64,000 nt of DNA from Aestuariibacter sp. (GCA_017794925.1 CP051238.1:2370178-2434177), one strand, 5' to 3'. Positions 8,626-17,698 are shown, numbered from the stretch's first letter. Made by a program: numbers and translations. Notes: a model not told the origin generated them from the letters alone.

Positions 8626-9555
8626 ATGGCGATGACAGGTGTATTACGACCAGGGCATGTTGCAGTTCGAGTACTGGATTTGGATGAAGCCGTTAAATTT
8701 TACGGTGATGTCATGGGACTGGTCGAAACCGGCCGCGATGACCAGGGACGTGTTTATTTTAAATGCTGGGATGAGCAGGATCACAACAGCTATATCATTC
8801 GCGAAGCCGACCAGGCAGGAGTGGATTTTGTAGGTTTCAAAGTACTCGACAGCGACACCCTCAATAAACTTGAGAAAGACTTGAATACCTATGGCGTTGA
8901 AACCCGCCGCATTGAAGCTGGTGACATGCTGGAAACCGGCGAACGCGTTCGCTTTACCCTGCCTTCCGGACATGAATTTGAGCTGTTTGCCGAGAAGACC
9001 AAAGTGGGTAACGGCATGGGACTGACTAACCCTGCGCCCTGGTATTCTCAAAGCGAGCACGGCATTGCCCCGCTTCGTCTCGACCATATGCTGTTATATG
9101 GACCAGACATCGCAAAAGTAAAAGCGATTTTTGAGGACGTGCTTGGCTTCTACCTGGTGGAACGTGTACTGGGAGAAGACAACGAGACAGAAGCGGGTAT
9201 CTGGTTGTCCTGCTCACACAAAGTCCACGATATCGCCTTTGTTGAATATCCTGAGCCAGGCAAACTTCACCACACTTCTTTCTTAATGGACAGCTGGGAG
9301 CAGGTGCTTCGCGCCGGTGACATCATGTCGATGAACGAAGTGGCAGTGGATATCGGCCCAACCCGTCACGGTATTACCCGAGGCTGCACTATCTACGCCT
9401 GGGACCCATCCGGCAACCGTTTTGAAACCTTCATGGGCGGCTATCACCCTTACCCTGATTACGAAACCATCACCTGGACCTGGGATAACTTTGCTCAGGG
9501 GCTCGATTACCCGCAGCGCAAGTTACACGAAAGCTTCCTGACGGTAGTGAGCTAA
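8626..9555 (+). CDS. dmpB: catechol 2,3-dioxygenase
   Basis: A 309-residue extradiol dioxygenase of the XylE/DmpB type (about 307 residues). It opens catechol next to the hydroxyls to give 2-hydroxymuconic semialdehyde. Two vicinal-oxygen-chelate domains are visible, the second carrying the iron ligands His154 (LRLDHMLLYGPD), His215 or His216 (GKLHHTSF) and Glu267 (RFETFMGG). GGAG lies ahead of the ATG. It is the first gene of the operon, before the phenol hydroxylase, whereas in the classical dmp order it follows it. No ferredoxin gene precedes it; the reactivating ferredoxin homologue is at 20874. Confidence 0.95.
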   Translation: MAMTGVLRPGHVAVRVLDLDEAVKFYGDVMGLVETGRDDQGRVYFKCWDEQDHNSYIIREADQAGVDFVGFKVLDSDTLNKLEKDLNTYGVETRRIEAGDMLETGERVRFTLPSGHEFELFAEKTKVGNGMGLTNPAPWYSQSEHGIAPLRLDHMLLYGPDIAKVKAIFEDVLGFYLVERVLGEDNETEAGIWLSCSHKVHDIAFVEYPEPGKLHHTSFLMDSWEQVLRAGDIMSMNEVAVDIGPTRHGITRGCTIYAWDPSGNRFETFMGGYHPYPDYETITWTWDNFAQGLDYPQRKLHESFLTVVS

Positions 9556-9576
9556 TAGTAACCCGGAGGACAAATC

Positions 9577-9858
9577 ATGAATGACAGTATTGCAGCGCCC
9601 AAAGAACAGTTCGACACCACACTTCATTATGTGCGGGTAACGGGCAAGCGCGACGACGGATTTGTCGAATTTGATTTCAGTGTCGGCCAGCCTGAAGTGG
9701 CGTTGGAAATGGTGCTCAAGCAACAGGACTTTGAAAAGTTCTGCGCTGAACAAAACGTGATCTTTCTCGATCAGGACAGCAAGGTGTCTGATGACGAAGA
9801 AAAGAGCGCCTTCCAATGGAGTCTGCATGATGCCACTCACCATTTTCGCGGTGAATAG
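9577..9858 (+). CDS. dmpK: phenol hydroxylase assembly subunit DmpK/P0
   Basis: A 93-residue soluble protein matching in size and position the P0 component of multicomponent phenol hydroxylases, which helps assemble the active oxygenase but is not part of the catalytic cycle. Visible family features include YVRVTGKRDDGFVEFDFSVG near the N-terminus and FEKFCAEQNVIFLDQ. It begins 21 bases after the dioxygenase gene with a good AGGA ribosome site and is followed 26 bases later by dmpL. Confidence 0.88.
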   Translation: MNDSIAAPKEQFDTTLHYVRVTGKRDDGFVEFDFSVGQPEVALEMVLKQQDFEKFCAEQNVIFLDQDSKVSDDEEKSAFQWSLHDATHHFRGE

Positions 9859-9884
9859 CCAGGCCAGAATAAGAGGAAAGAGTT

Positions 9885-10883
9885 ATGCAAATAGATGTAC
9901 AAACAGTCAATATTGCACAAAAGAATCAGACCTTTACGCATTTAAAGAAGCGTTTCGGCGACAAGAAAATTCCATCCCGTTATCAGGAAGCCAGCTATGA
10001 TTTGCAGGCAGTTGAAAACCTGCATTATCGTCCTACCTGGGCGCCGGAACAGGAACTGTATGATCCTAACTTAAGTAAAATCCGCATGTCGGACTGGTAT
10101 GACTTAAAAGACCCGCGCCAGTTCTACTACAGTACGTATACGCTTAACCGCGCCAAGCAACAGGAAACCATGGAGTCAAACTTCAAAACGGTTGAGTCGC
10201 TAAACCTGATTGAAGGCATGCCTGATCCGGTACTAAAAATCACTCAGGATTTGTTAATCCCTCTCCGCCATCTTAACTACGCTTCAAACCTGAACAATAC
10301 GCTGGTTTGCGGCTATGGCTATGGCACGGTGTTTACGCAACCTTGCGTGTATCACGCCATGGACAACCTGGGTATTGCCCAGTATTTGTCCCGTCTGGGT
10401 CTGATGATCGGCGATGTTGAGTCGCTGGAAGCCGCCAAACAGGACTGGATGGAAAGTGATGCCTGGCAACCACTTCGACGCTCTCTTGAAGATCTCATGT
10501 GCGTGCGTGATCCCGTTGAAGTGTTTATCAAACAAAACTTTGTCCTCGACGGGCTGCTTTATCCACTGGTGTATCAACGCATTGTAGATAAACACCTGCT
10601 GGAGTTAGGCGGCTCTGGTATCTCCATTCTCACGCAGTTCATGACCAACTGGTATTTGGAATCGGTCCGTTGGGTAGATTCGGTAGTGAAAACCATGGCC
10701 GCAGAGTCTGCTGAAAATAAAGCCGTACTGGAAGAATGGATCGACAGTGCTGCTAATCACTTTACCTCAGTGTTACTGCCAGTTGCCGGTTTAGCGGTTG
10801 AAGGTAACCACACTGATGAGCTGGTTAGTGAGGTCCACGAAGGGTTAATGAAGCGTGCCACGAAAGCAGGCCTGTTTAAGTAG
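9885..10883 (+). CDS. dmpL: phenol hydroxylase beta subunit DmpL/P1
   Basis: A 332-residue protein equivalent to the beta subunit of the (alpha-beta-gamma)2 hydroxylase of bacterial multicomponent monooxygenases. It shares the helical ferritin-like fold with the alpha subunit but shows no paired ExxH iron motifs, as expected for a structural subunit. GAGGAAAGAG precedes the ATG. It lies between dmpK and dmpM in the standard order, with eight bases to dmpM. Confidence 0.9.
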   Translation: MQIDVQTVNIAQKNQTFTHLKKRFGDKKIPSRYQEASYDLQAVENLHYRPTWAPEQELYDPNLSKIRMSDWYDLKDPRQFYYSTYTLNRAKQQETMESNFKTVESLNLIEGMPDPVLKITQDLLIPLRHLNYASNLNNTLVCGYGYGTVFTQPCVYHAMDNLGIAQYLSRLGLMIGDVESLEAAKQDWMESDAWQPLRRSLEDLMCVRDPVEVFIKQNFVLDGLLYPLVYQRIVDKHLLELGGSGISILTQFMTNWYLESVRWVDSVVKTMAAESAENKAVLEEWIDSAANHFTSVLLPVAGLAVEGNHTDELVSEVHEGLMKRATKAGLFK

Positions 10884-10891
10884 GAAGCCCC

Positions 10892-11161
10892 ATGTCTAAA
10901 GTATTTATCATTTTACAAGCCAACGAAGATACCCGGCCAATTGTGGAAGCCATTGAGCAGGACAACCCGGATGCCGAAGTCGTGCATGAACCGGCGATGG
11001 TAAAAGTGCAGGCTGAAGGCAGTCTGGTTGTGCGACGCGAGACCATTGAAGAAGAGATTGGCCGAGAGTTCGACATGCAGGAACTCAACATCAACTTAAT
11101 CACGCTGAGCGGCAACGTCGATGAAGACGAAGACGCTCTGACACTCACCTGGAACAGCTAG
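10892..11161 (+). CDS. dmpM: phenol hydroxylase effector protein DmpM/P2
   Basis: An 89-residue cofactor-free effector protein (MmoB/DmpM family). Such proteins bind the hydroxylase and gate oxygen and electron entry. Visible features are the N-terminal SKVFIILQANEDTRPIVEAI and the acidic C-terminus, with length equal to the family (about 90). The short gaps on both sides (8 and 9 bases) indicate tight co-expression with dmpL and dmpN. Confidence 0.92.
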   Translation: MSKVFIILQANEDTRPIVEAIEQDNPDAEVVHEPAMVKVQAEGSLVVRRETIEEEIGREFDMQELNINLITLSGNVDEDEDALTLTWNS

Positions 11162-11170
11162 GAGACTATC

Positions 11171-12685
11171 GTGGATATTAAAAAGACTCCAAAGAAACTC
11201 AACGTTAAAGAGAAGTATCGCTTAATGACCCGCGATCTGGCCTGGGAGCCAAGCTATCGCGATGAGAAAGAAATCTACCCCTATGTTGATTACGAAGGCA
11301 TTAAGGTTCACGACTGGTCGAAGTGGGAAGATCCGTTCCGCTTAACCATGGACGCTTATTGGAAATACCAGGCAGAAAAAGAGCGTAAGTATTATGCGAT
11401 TATAGATGCCCATGCACAGAACAACGGCCATCTGAACGTAACTGACGCGCGTTACCTGACGGCAATTAAACTGTTCCTGCAGGGCATCAGCCCGGGTGAA
11501 TATGCGGCCCACCGCGGTTTTGCCCGTGTAGGTCGTGAATTTGCCGGTGTGGGTCCGCAGGTGGCGTGTCAGATGCAGTCCATCGACGAGATCCGCCATG
11601 CCCAAACCCAGGTGCACGCCATGTCGAACTACAACAAGTTCTACAATGGCTTTAAGGATTTTGCGACCCAGCGTGACCGTATCTGGTACACCTCTGTACC
11701 GCGTTCTTTCTTTGACGATGCCATGTCAGCAGGGCCATTTGAGTTCCTGATCGCGATTGGCTTCTCATTCGAATACGTATTGACTAACTTACTGTTCGTA
11801 CCATTTATGTCAGGCGCAGCCTACAACGGTGACATGGCGACCTGTACGTTTGGTTTCTCTGCGCAGTCGGACGAGGCTCGTCATATGACGCTGGGTCTGG
11901 AATGTATCAAGTTTATGCTTGAACAGGATCCGGACAACATCCCTATTGTTCAGAAATGGATTGATAAGTGGTTCTGGCGCGGCTGTCGTCTGCTCACCCT
12001 GGTGGCGGCGATGATGGATTACATGTTACCTAAACGTGTTATGTCCTGGCGTGAAGCCTGGAACATTTACGGCGTGGAAAACGGTAACGCGTTGTTCCGT
12101 GACCTGGCTCGCTACGGCATTAAGCCGCCAATGCATTGGGACGACGTTGAAAAGTCAATTGACCATACCTCCCACCAAATCATGTTGGGTCTGTATCAAT
12201 GGAAATTCGGTACAGCGTTCCATGCCTGGACGCCTTCTGCCAGTGATATTGAATGGTTGAAAGAGAAGTATCCAACCACCTTCGAAAAATACTATCTGCC
12301 ACGTTGGGAGTATGCCATTGCGCAAAAAGAAGCGGGTGGGGAATACAACAACTTTGGTCTGCCTAAACTGTGTCAGACCTGTCAGCTACCTTGCTTGTTT
12401 ACTGAGCCGGATGATCCAACACAACTGTGTCACCGTGAAACTGAATACGAAGGTGAGAAATATCACTTCTGTTCTGATGGTTGTCAGCATGTGTTTGAAC
12501 AGGAACCTGAGAAGTACGTACAGGCCTGGCTACCCATGCCAGCGCTGATGCAGGAACCGTTAAAAGGCGACCTGGCTGCCTGGATGGAGTGGGTAAGTCT
12601 TGAGCCTACTGCGGCGGGGGAATACGCGAACTCCGAAGACAAAGCCAACTTTGAAAAATGGCGTAAGCAGGTTTCTACCGACTAA
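11171..12685 (+). CDS. dmpN: phenol hydroxylase alpha (diiron) subunit DmpN/P3
   Basis: A 504-residue catalytic subunit holding the carboxylate-bridged diiron centre. Ligands visible are Glu110 (ISPGEYAAHR), Glu140 and His143 (DEIRHAQ), a later Glu in FEFLIAIGFSFEYVL and the second ExxH in SDEARHM. The C-terminal part carries a YHS-type cysteine region (CQTCQLPC and HFCSDGCQHVFEQEPEKY), typical of this subunit family. The start is a GTG with AGGAG six bases upstream. It hydroxylates phenol, and probably methylphenols, to catechols using electrons from DmpP. Two hairpins follow the gene. Confidence 0.95.
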   Translation: MDIKKTPKKLNVKEKYRLMTRDLAWEPSYRDEKEIYPYVDYEGIKVHDWSKWEDPFRLTMDAYWKYQAEKERKYYAIIDAHAQNNGHLNVTDARYLTAIKLFLQGISPGEYAAHRGFARVGREFAGVGPQVACQMQSIDEIRHAQTQVHAMSNYNKFYNGFKDFATQRDRIWYTSVPRSFFDDAMSAGPFEFLIAIGFSFEYVLTNLLFVPFMSGAAYNGDMATCTFGFSAQSDEARHMTLGLECIKFMLEQDPDNIPIVQKWIDKWFWRGCRLLTLVAAMMDYMLPKRVMSWREAWNIYGVENGNALFRDLARYGIKPPMHWDDVEKSIDHTSHQIMLGLYQWKFGTAFHAWTPSASDIEWLKEKYPTTFEKYYLPRWEYAIAQKEAGGEYNNFGLPKLCQTCQLPCLFTEPDDPTQLCHRETEYEGEKYHFCSDGCQHVFEQEPEKYVQAWLPMPALMQEPLKGDLAAWMEWVSLEPTAAGEYANSEDKANFEKWRKQVSTD

Positions 12686-12701
12686 TAACCGTTAATAACA
12701 A

Positions 12702-12742
12702 GCCACCTGGTAGTGCAGGTGGCAAAGCCTGTAAACACAGGC
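12702..12742 (+). other. two consecutive hairpins between dmpN and dmpO
   Basis: GCCACCTG-GTAGTG-CAGGTGGC (12702-12723) has a perfect 8-bp stem and GCCTGT-AAAC-ACAGGC (12727-12742) a perfect 6-bp stem. No T-tract follows either, and the dmpO ribosome site starts seven bases later. They fit RNA processing or stability elements better than a terminator. Confidence 0.65.
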
Positions 12743-12760
12743 AATAGCAGGAGAATGATT

Positions 12761-13123
12761 ATGGCAGTTGTTGCTAATGGGGAATACAAGTTTCCTTCTC
12801 AGGACAGAGTAGAAAAATACTATGGACATCAGTTGCTATTTGCATGCTGGGATCACCACATGCTGATGGCTGCGCCCTTTATGTTGTTCGGTTCGCCGGA
12901 TCAAAAGCTCGGTGACATCATAGAACAACAACTCAAGCCGCTAATGCAACCCGATCCTGATTTCGAAAACATCGATTGGGATGCCATTGAATGGACCAAA
13001 AGCGGTGAGCCGTGGACGCCCGACTTTAATAAATCAATAAAGGAAAATGGCTTAGTGCATAAAGAGCAATTCCGGTTTAAAACGCCTGGTTTGTCGACAC
13101 TGGTTCCGCCTCAGGGAGAATAA
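12761..13123 (+). CDS. dmpO: phenol hydroxylase gamma subunit DmpO/P4
   Basis: A 120-residue subunit, the usual DmpO length, when read from the ATG at 12761, which has AGGAG seven bases upstream. Earlier in-frame starts (GTG at 12713 and ATG at 12755) would fall in the hairpin region or too close to the ribosome site. It completes the (alpha-beta-gamma)2 hydroxylase. The segment YGHQLLFACWDHHMLMAAP is typical of the family. The reductase gene starts two bases after its stop codon. Confidence 0.9.
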   Translation: MAVVANGEYKFPSQDRVEKYYGHQLLFACWDHHMLMAAPFMLFGSPDQKLGDIIEQQLKPLMQPDPDFENIDWDAIEWTKSGEPWTPDFNKSIKENGLVHKEQFRFKTPGLSTLVPPQGE

Positions 13124-13125
13124 CC

Positions 13126-14187
13126 ATGAGCTTTGAAGTAACCATTGAGCCACTGGGGCAAACTATTGAGGTAGAGGAAGAGCAAACCATTCTGGATGCG
13201 GCACTGCGGGCAGGGATTTACCTGCCTCATGCCTGCTGCCACGGATTGTGTGCGACCTGTAAGATTGACGTGCTGGAAGGTGACGTTGATCATGGCGAAG
13301 CGTCCAGTTTTGCATTGATGGACTTTGAACGGGATGAGAACAAATGCCTGGCTTGTTGCGCTATCCCGGAAAGCGACCTGGTGATCGAAGCCGAGATTGA
13401 AGAAGATCCGGATTCTCGCAATTTACCCGTTCAGGATTTCCAGTGCACGGTGAGCCGCATTGAGGATCTCACGCCAACTATTAAAGGTATCTGGTTAAAA
13501 ATTGAAGAGGCTGACGGTATTGATTTCCAGGCGGGTCAGTACATCAATCTCAATTTACCCGATGACATTGGCAGCCGGGCGTTTTCGATAGCCAGCACGC
13601 CGGCCGAGTCGGGTGAAATTGAACTCAATATCCGTAAAGTCCCCGGCGGCGTGGGTACAGCCTATATTCACGATGAGCTGAAAGAGGGCGATGAGATTTC
13701 CTTTAGCGGACCCTATGGACGCTTCTTTGTAAAGAAGTCCGCTCACATGCCCATGATCTTCATGGCCGGTGGTTCCGGGTTGTCCAGCCCACGTTCAATG
13801 ATTGTCGAATTACTGGAAGAAGGCTGTGACCTACCTATCACACTGGTTTATGGCCAGCGTACCCGTCAAGAGCTCTATTATCACGATGAGTTTTTAGCGT
13901 TAGCAGAGAAGTACAGCAACTTTACTTACATTCCAGCTCTCTCTGATCCGGGCGATGAGCCCGACTGGTCAGGCGAAACCGGGTTTGTACATGAAGCTGC
14001 CCAACGGGCATTTGACGGCAACTTCAGCGGTCACAAAGCTTACTTATGTGGGCCACCTCTTATGATAGACGCCTGCATAAACACGCTCATGCAGGGACGG
14101 TTGTTCGAACGAGATATCTATACAGAGAAATTTATCTCGGCTGCCGATGCGCAACAAGTGCGCAGTCCATTGTTTAAAAACATTTAA
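13126..14187 (+). CDS. dmpP: phenol hydroxylase reductase DmpP/P5
   Basis: A 353-residue electron-transfer protein moving electrons from NADH via FAD to a plant-type [2Fe-2S] cluster and on to the diiron hydroxylase. The N-terminal ferredoxin domain shows the cluster cysteines in HACCHGLCATCK and later CLACCA. The flavin domain has RAFSIAS, and the nicotinamide domain has GGSGLSSPRSMI and CGPPLMIDAC. The start lies two bases after dmpO and its ribosome site is inside the dmpO end. A terminator follows, closing the upper operon. Confidence 0.94.
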   Translation: MSFEVTIEPLGQTIEVEEEQTILDAALRAGIYLPHACCHGLCATCKIDVLEGDVDHGEASSFALMDFERDENKCLACCAIPESDLVIEAEIEEDPDSRNLPVQDFQCTVSRIEDLTPTIKGIWLKIEEADGIDFQAGQYINLNLPDDIGSRAFSIASTPAESGEIELNIRKVPGGVGTAYIHDELKEGDEISFSGPYGRFFVKKSAHMPMIFMAGGSGLSSPRSMIVELLEEGCDLPITLVYGQRTRQELYYHDEFLALAEKYSNFTYIPALSDPGDEPDWSGETGFVHEAAQRAFDGNFSGHKAYLCGPPLMIDACINTLMQGRLFERDIYTEKFISAADAQQVRSPLFKNI

Positions 14188-14206
14188 TCAGGTTACCCAA
14201 CCATTG

Positions 14207-14227
14207 AACACAGGGATGTGTTTTTTT
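14207..14227 (+). terminator. terminator after dmpP
   Basis: AACACA-GGGA-TGTGTT forms a 6-bp stem followed by five further T. It lies 20 bases after the dmpP stop and divides the hydroxylase genes from the lower-pathway genes. No clear promoter was recognised between it and dmpC (14228-14373), so the lower genes may depend on read-through or on a promoter I could not see. Confidence 0.65.
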
Positions 14228-14373
14228 GTTATCCAAAGCATACCTAAAAGGTATTGGTTTCTCAGTTAAATGGTATTAGACGGTATGTGGTGTGGCATTT
14301 ACACTTATTTTGTTGTTATTGAGTTGTAAATATAAATTTAAAGGCTTGCTCAAAGCCATAAGCGAGAATTGAT

Positions 14374-15834
14374 ATGCGCCAAGTAGATAATTTTATTCGA
14401 GGAGAGTTTGTTGCTGCCAGAGATGGCAAGCGTTTCGACAAAGTATCTCCGGTTACAGGCGAAGTTATCGCCAGCATAGCCGAAGCAGGACGTAGTGATG
14501 TGAATGAGGCGGTCCTGGCAGCTAAGGCGGCACTGCAAGGTGAGTGGTCAACTTTTACCACTAATCAGCGCGTAGAAATGCTGTATGAAGTGGCTGATGA
14601 AATTACCCGTCGCTTCGAAGATTTTGTAGAAGCTGAGATGGCAGATACCGGCCAGCCTTCGCATGTTATGCGCCATGTTTTTATTCCTCGTGGCGCGGCC
14701 AATTTCAAGATATTTGCCGACACCATAAAAAATGTACCGACGGAAAGTTTCATGCTGGATACACCTGATGGCGCTGGCGCGCTGAACTACGGTGTTCGCA
14801 CCCCGAAAGGCGTTATTGGGGTAATCAGCCCGTGGAATGCGCCTTTTATGCTGATGACCTGGAAGGTAGGCCCTGCACTGGCCTGTGGTAATACCGTTGT
14901 GGTTAAGCCGTCTGAAGAAACCCCGCTGACCTCTGTACTGCTGGGTGAAGTAATGAATAAAGTGGGGGTGCCTAAAGGCGTATACAACGTAGTGAATGGC
15001 TTTGGTCCGGAGTCTGCCGGCGCATTCCTTACCGAACACAAAGATGTTGATGCGATTACCTTCACCGGTGAAACCCGCACCGGAACCGCAATTATGAAAG
15101 CCGCGGCTGAAGGCACCCGTGATGTGTCGTTTGAAATGGGCGGTAAAAATGCAGGTATCGTGTTCGCCGATTGTGATTTTGATAAAGCAATCGAGGGTAT
15201 TTCCCGCTCTTCATTCTTAAATTCCGGTCAGGTGTGTTTAGGCACCGAGCGCGTTTATGTAGAGCGTCCTATCTTCGACAAATTTGTTGCTGCCCTGAAA
15301 GAGAAAGCAGAAGCGGTTAACTATGGTAAGCCCACCGATGAAGGTGTTAATTACGGCCCGTTAATCAGTAAAGAGCATCAGGACAAAGTCCTGTCTTATT
15401 ACAAAAAAGCCGAAGAAGAAGGCGCAACCGTCGTCACTGGCGGGGGCGTGCCTGATGTACCTGAAGCGCTTAAAGGCGGGAATTGGATTCAACCTACCAT
15501 CTGGACCGGACTGGCCGATGACGCGGCTGTCGTGCAAGAAGAAATCTTCGGACCTTGTTGCCATATTCGCCCTTTCGATACGGAAGAAGAAGTGGTTAGC
15601 CTGGCCAATAACACAGACTACGGCCTCGCCACGACTATCTGGACCAAAGACCTGCCCCGCGCGCACCGCATGGCGGCCAACATTGATGTGGGTATTTGCT
15701 GGGTGAACAGCTGGTTCCTGCGAGATCTGCGAACCGCATTCGGCGGCTCGAAACAATCCGGTATTGGTCGTGAGGGGGGCGTGCATTCCCTTGAGTTCTA
15801 CACCGAACTGCGCAATGTGTGCATCAAATTATAG
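14374..15834 (+). CDS. dmpC: 2-hydroxymuconic semialdehyde dehydrogenase
   Basis: A 486-residue NAD-dependent aldehyde dehydrogenase oxidising the ring-cleavage semialdehyde to 2-hydroxymuconate (4-oxalocrotonate enol). Catalytic features are Asn155 (SPWNAPF), Glu254 (FEMGGKNAG) and nucleophile Cys288 (SGQVCLG). The phrase NYGPLISKEHQDKV and the neighbours identify the DmpC/XylG branch. It begins the lower-pathway gene group, 186 bases after dmpP, with GCGAGA as a modest ribosome site. With no hydrolase gene nearby, this enzyme is the entry point for all ring-cleavage product here. Confidence 0.93.
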   Translation: MRQVDNFIRGEFVAARDGKRFDKVSPVTGEVIASIAEAGRSDVNEAVLAAKAALQGEWSTFTTNQRVEMLYEVADEITRRFEDFVEAEMADTGQPSHVMRHVFIPRGAANFKIFADTIKNVPTESFMLDTPDGAGALNYGVRTPKGVIGVISPWNAPFMLMTWKVGPALACGNTVVVKPSEETPLTSVLLGEVMNKVGVPKGVYNVVNGFGPESAGAFLTEHKDVDAITFTGETRTGTAIMKAAAEGTRDVSFEMGGKNAGIVFADCDFDKAIEGISRSSFLNSGQVCLGTERVYVERPIFDKFVAALKEKAEAVNYGKPTDEGVNYGPLISKEHQDKVLSYYKKAEEEGATVVTGGGVPDVPEALKGGNWIQPTIWTGLADDAAVVQEEIFGPCCHIRPFDTEEEVVSLANNTDYGLATTIWTKDLPRAHRMAANIDVGICWVNSWFLRDLRTAFGGSKQSGIGREGGVHSLEFYTELRNVCIKL

Positions 15835-15844
15835 GGAACGGATT

Positions 15845-16642
15845 ATGGATAATTCACAGATTAAAACGTTGGGTAATGAGTTGTATGAGGCCATGGTCTC
15901 AAGAAATACATTGGTTCCTTTTACTGACCAATACCCTGACATCACACTGGAACAGGCTTACCAAATCCAGCTGCAATACATTCAGCGTCGCCTGGATGCC
16001 GGCGAAAGAATCGTCGGCAAGAAAATCGGTGTTACCAGTAAAGCGGTGCAGGATTTTCTTGGTGTATTCCAACCTGATTTTGGCCAGCTCACTGACAAAA
16101 TGGTGTATCAGGAAGGTGAAACTATCAACCTGAACGAACTGATTCAACCTAAAGCAGAAGCCGAACTCGCTATAGTCTTAAAAGAGGATTTGATTGGCCC
16201 GGGTATTACTGCGGTCGATGTTATCCGCGCTACAGATTATGTCAGCCCTTGCTTTGAAATTGTCGATTCTCGCATTAACGATTGGAAAATCAAAATCCAG
16301 GATACCGTTGCCGACAATGCCTCCTGTGGTGTTTACGTGGTAAGCAATATCAAAGCGGACCCTCGCAAGGTCGACATCACGATGGCGGGTATGACGCTGT
16401 ACAAAAATGGTGAGCTGTTTTCTACCGGTGTTGGCGCTGCGGTTCAGGGCTCACCGTTCAACGCTGTTGCCTGGCTTGCTAATACGCTAGGTGAATTAGG
16501 GATTCCATTTAAAGCCGGTGAAGTGATCCTGTCTGGTTCTCAGTCAGCGCTGGTACCTGTTACTGATGGGGACGAACTCGAGTGTTACATCGCCGGCGTT
16601 GGTGGTTGTAAAGTGAATTTTGCCGGGAGCACAAAAGTATGA
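15845..16642 (+). CDS. dmpE: 2-oxopent-4-enoate hydratase
   Basis: A 265-residue protein from the ATG at 15845, ten bases after dmpC; an upstream in-frame start inside dmpC is rejected on family length (about 261). It hydrates 2-hydroxypenta-2,4-dienoate to 4-hydroxy-2-oxovalerate. GKKIGVTSKAVQ, QPKAEAELAIVL and CFEIVDSRINDWKIKIQDT are recognisable DmpE/MhpD stretches, the two acidic residues of the E-x-E part binding the metal. The decarboxylase gene overlaps its end by four bases (ATGA). The two enzymes are known to form a complex in the classical pathway. Confidence 0.92.
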   Translation: MDNSQIKTLGNELYEAMVSRNTLVPFTDQYPDITLEQAYQIQLQYIQRRLDAGERIVGKKIGVTSKAVQDFLGVFQPDFGQLTDKMVYQEGETINLNELIQPKAEAELAIVLKEDLIGPGITAVDVIRATDYVSPCFEIVDSRINDWKIKIQDTVADNASCGVYVVSNIKADPRKVDITMAGMTLYKNGELFSTGVGAAVQGSPFNAVAWLANTLGELGIPFKAGEVILSGSQSALVPVTDGDELECYIAGVGGCKVNFAGSTKV

Positions 16643-17433
16643 AAACAAGCTTAACGCAAGAACAGATTATTCGCTTTTGTGAGCGCGTGGAAGGTGCACA
16701 GCGTCGCGCAAACGACATAGCGAAACTGACCAACGAATACCCGGAAATGACCGTTGAAGACGGTTATGCCGTGCAGAACGCATTACGGGCACGCTTTATT
16801 GAACAGGGTGAAAAGCTGATTGGCTGGAAAGCTGGCTTAACGTCCAAAGCGAAAATGGTGCAGATGGGCGTGGATAAACCTTCCATCGGCTTTTTAACCG
16901 ACGCGATGTCTCGTCCTGAAAATACGGCAATCAGCACCCACGATATGGTTCATCCAAGAGTGGAATGTGAAGTCGCCTTTGTTACCAAAGCGGATTTAAG
17001 CGGTCCTGCCTGTACACGGGCAGATGTGCTGGCAGCTACGGATTTTGTTATTCCGGCAGTTGAAGTAATCGATTCACGCTACGAAAACTTCAAGTTTGAT
17101 TTGCCCAGTGTGATTGCAGACAACAGTTCATCGGCACGTTTTGTCGCTGGTGGTCGTCCCCGCTATGTCGATGATATTGAAGTCGACGGTATTGGTGTCG
17201 CGATGGAGCTAAACGGTGAAATCGTTGAAATGGGGTCATCAGCTGCAGTAATGGGACATCCCGCTGATGCCGTGGCCATGGTGGTAAATATTCTGCACGA
17301 CATGGGCGAAACCCTGCCTGCTGGCAGTTTTGTAATGAGTGGCGGTATTACCGCTGCCGTTGCGGTAAAGCCCGGAGATAACGTCATCGCACGTTATCAG
17401 GATTTGGGCAGTGTCAGTCTTCGGTTCGAATAA
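16639..17433 (+). CDS. dmpH: 4-oxalocrotonate decarboxylase
   Basis: A 264-residue homologue of the hydratase family with decarboxylase-type features (IGWKAGLTSKAKMVQMGVD, HPRVECEVAFV, DNSSSARFVAGG). It removes carbon dioxide from 2-oxo-3-hexenedioate to give the hydratase substrate. Length equals DmpH (264). It overlaps dmpE by four bases, matching the obligatory partnership of the two proteins. The order E-H-I-F-G differs from E-F-G-H-I in the reference dmp operon. Confidence 0.92.
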   Translation: MKTSLTQEQIIRFCERVEGAQRRANDIAKLTNEYPEMTVEDGYAVQNALRARFIEQGEKLIGWKAGLTSKAKMVQMGVDKPSIGFLTDAMSRPENTAISTHDMVHPRVECEVAFVTKADLSGPACTRADVLAATDFVIPAVEVIDSRYENFKFDLPSVIADNSSSARFVAGGRPRYVDDIEVDGIGVAMELNGEIVEMGSSAAVMGHPADAVAMVVNILHDMGETLPAGSFVMSGGITAAVAVKPGDNVIARYQDLGSVSLRFE

Positions 17434-17457
17434 GCCGGCCGATGGGAGAGAGCATAC

Positions 17458-17697
17458 ATGCCAATTCTTGAAATGCACCTGATGTCCGGGCGAACCAAGG
17501 AACAGAAAGCGACGGCAGCCAAAGCGGTTACTGACGCCTTAGTTGAGTCCCTTGGCGTAAAGCGCGAATCAGTTCGAATTTTAATTACGGAACACGGCGA
17601 TCACGACTTTTTTGTATCAGGCATGACCATGTCGGAACGAGCGAGTGCCCAACAGTCTGGATATCAGACCTTACAAGCAAATGCAGAGGGGAAATGA
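17458..17697 (+). CDS. dmpI: 4-oxalocrotonate tautomerase with C-terminal extension
   Basis: A 79-residue protein; after loss of Met the catalytic Pro1 is exposed. Arg11, Arg39 and Phe50 (numbered from Pro1) fall at exactly the positions important in 4-OT. The enzyme isomerises 2-hydroxymuconate to 2-oxo-3-hexenedioate. Classical 4-OT has 62 residues, so about 16 extra residues lie at the C-terminus (roughly [17 protein letters not shown]). GGGAGAGAG precedes the ATG. The acetaldehyde dehydrogenase gene starts two bases after the stop. Confidence 0.92.
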   Translation: MPILEMHLMSGRTKEQKATAAKAVTDALVESLGVKRESVRILITEHGDHDFFVSGMTMSERASAQQSGYQTLQANAEGK

Positions 17698-17698
17698 A

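Noticed and set aside
14228..14373. Possible sigma-54 promoter TGTGGCATTTACACTTA before dmpC
   Set aside because: The -24-like part has no GC at the required 10-base distance, so it does not qualify.
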